Assembly: GCA_024236415.1 (NCBI GenBank)
Contig: JACKKN010000009.1
Location: 118,762 to 182,761 of the forward strand
Source: Hyphomicrobiales bacterium
Lineage (GTDB): Bacteria > Pseudomonadota > Alphaproteobacteria > Rhodospirillales > JACKKN01
Length of the DNA stretch: 64,000 nucleotides
Reading direction: 5' to 3'
The notes beneath the pieces were generated by a model. The model was not told where the DNA came from. It was given only the letters and a program-made list of their open reading frames with translations, and did no database searches. Positions 63,640 through 64,000 of this stretch are shown here, one piece after another (positions within the stretch are counted from its first letter, which is position 1; each line of letters starts with the position of its first letter). The translations under genes and the position numbers were made by a program.

Positions 63640-64000
63640 ATGGCCGACCCGCGTTTCTTCGGCTCGTCGGGACCGTTCACCCTCGGCCGGCTGGCGGAGA
63701 TCGCCGGCGCCGAGCTGCGCGCCGGCGACGACCCGCACCGCGCCTTCACCGGTGTCGCGCCCCTGGATGCGGCCGACGCCGGCCAGGTCAGCTTCCTGGA
63801 CAACCGCAAGTACGTGCAGGCGTTCCGCGCCACACGGGCCGGCGCCTGCATCGTCGATCCGGGCCTGGCCGACCAGGCACCCGAGGGGACCTGCCTGCTG
63901 CTGACCGCCGAGCCGTACCGCGCCTATGCCCGGGTGGCCCAGGCCTTCCACCCGGACGAGGCCGTCGCCGCCGGGATCGACCCCGCCGCCCGGGTCGCCG
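63640..64000 (+). CDS. lpxD: UDP-3-O-acylglucosamine N-acyltransferase (N-terminal part, runs off window)
   Basis: The third step of lipid A synthesis. About 120 residues are visible: GPFTLGRLAEIAGAELRAGD, VAPLDAADAGQVSFLDNRKY and ACIVDPGLADQAPEGTCLLL form the N-terminal uridine-binding domain of LpxD. It ends at GIDPAARVA, where the left-handed beta-helix repeats would start. The gene is cut by the window end. Its position after skp supports the assignment. Confidence 0.95.
   Translation, partial: MADPRFFGSSGPFTLGRLAEIAGAELRAGDDPHRAFTGVAPLDAADAGQVSFLDNRKYVQAFRATRAGACIVDPGLADQAPEGTCLLLTAEPYRAYARVAQAFHPDEAVAAGIDPAARVA

Overview
The window reads as chromosomal DNA of a GC-rich alphaproteobacterium, most likely of the Rhodospirillales group. 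This rests on three conserved gene orders (hom-glpX-recJ; nuoA-N followed by birA-coaX-rnj-mce-DUF1467 and then proS-lolC-lolD-dnaE; rpsB-tsf-pyrH-frr-uppS-cdsA-dxr-rseP-bamA-skp-lpxD), on an RNase J, and on the short alphaproteobacterial prolyl-tRNA synthetase. The genus cannot be named from sequence alone. No insertion sequence, prophage, CRISPR array, attachment site or rRNA gene was seen. Gene density is very high and most junctions are start/stop overlaps, so long operons are likely.

Layout. 1-3733: end of homoserine dehydrogenase (hom), a GlpX-type phosphatase with several altered active-site residues, and recJ. 3834-4045: promoter, tRNA-Leu(TAG) and a hairpin. 4158-10839: protein quality control block tig, clpP, clpX, lon, then hupB. 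11002-11077: tRNA-Val(TAC). 11126-14077 (minus): membrane-anchored GAF-PAS-GGDEF-EAL protein. 14116-19724: an accessory cassette with an IclR regulator divergent from a TRAP-TAXI transporter (fused permease plus binding protein) and a sulfatase/phosphonate monoester hydrolase. 19900-19976: tRNA-Asp(GTC) just ahead of the complete 14-gene respiratory complex I operon (20039-34317), which runs on into birA, coaX, rnj, mce and a DUF1467 gene (to 38229).

38230-38559 is the most unusual non-coding stretch. It holds a plus-strand palindrome ending the nuo-mce operon, a small tandem repeat, a textbook intrinsic terminator pointing the other way, and a structured AT-richer segment best explained as an unannotated minus-strand small RNA divergent from a DksA/TraR-type gene. 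38560-40829 holds that gene, a purine permease and a small exported protein. 40950-49348: proS, lolC, lolD, an iodotyrosine-deiodinase-like flavoprotein, a surface-antigen-type protein (minus) and dnaE. 49373-53113: an alcohol dehydrogenase overlapping a CAP-domain protein (minus), a SnoaL-like protein, and a coiled-coil plus beta-barrel envelope protein of unknown family. 53307-64000: translation factors (rpsB, tsf, frr), pyrH, and envelope and isoprenoid genes (uppS, cdsA, dxr, rseP, bamA, skp, start of lpxD).

The core blocks link protein turnover, respiration with cofactor supply (biotin, CoA), and the outer-membrane route (undecaprenyl lipid carrier, phospholipid, BamA, Skp, LpxD, Lol). 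The best leads for something undescribed are the candidate small RNA at 38313-38480, the altered GlpX at 910-1923, and the unknown envelope protein at 51572-53113. No complete novel multi-gene system was identified.
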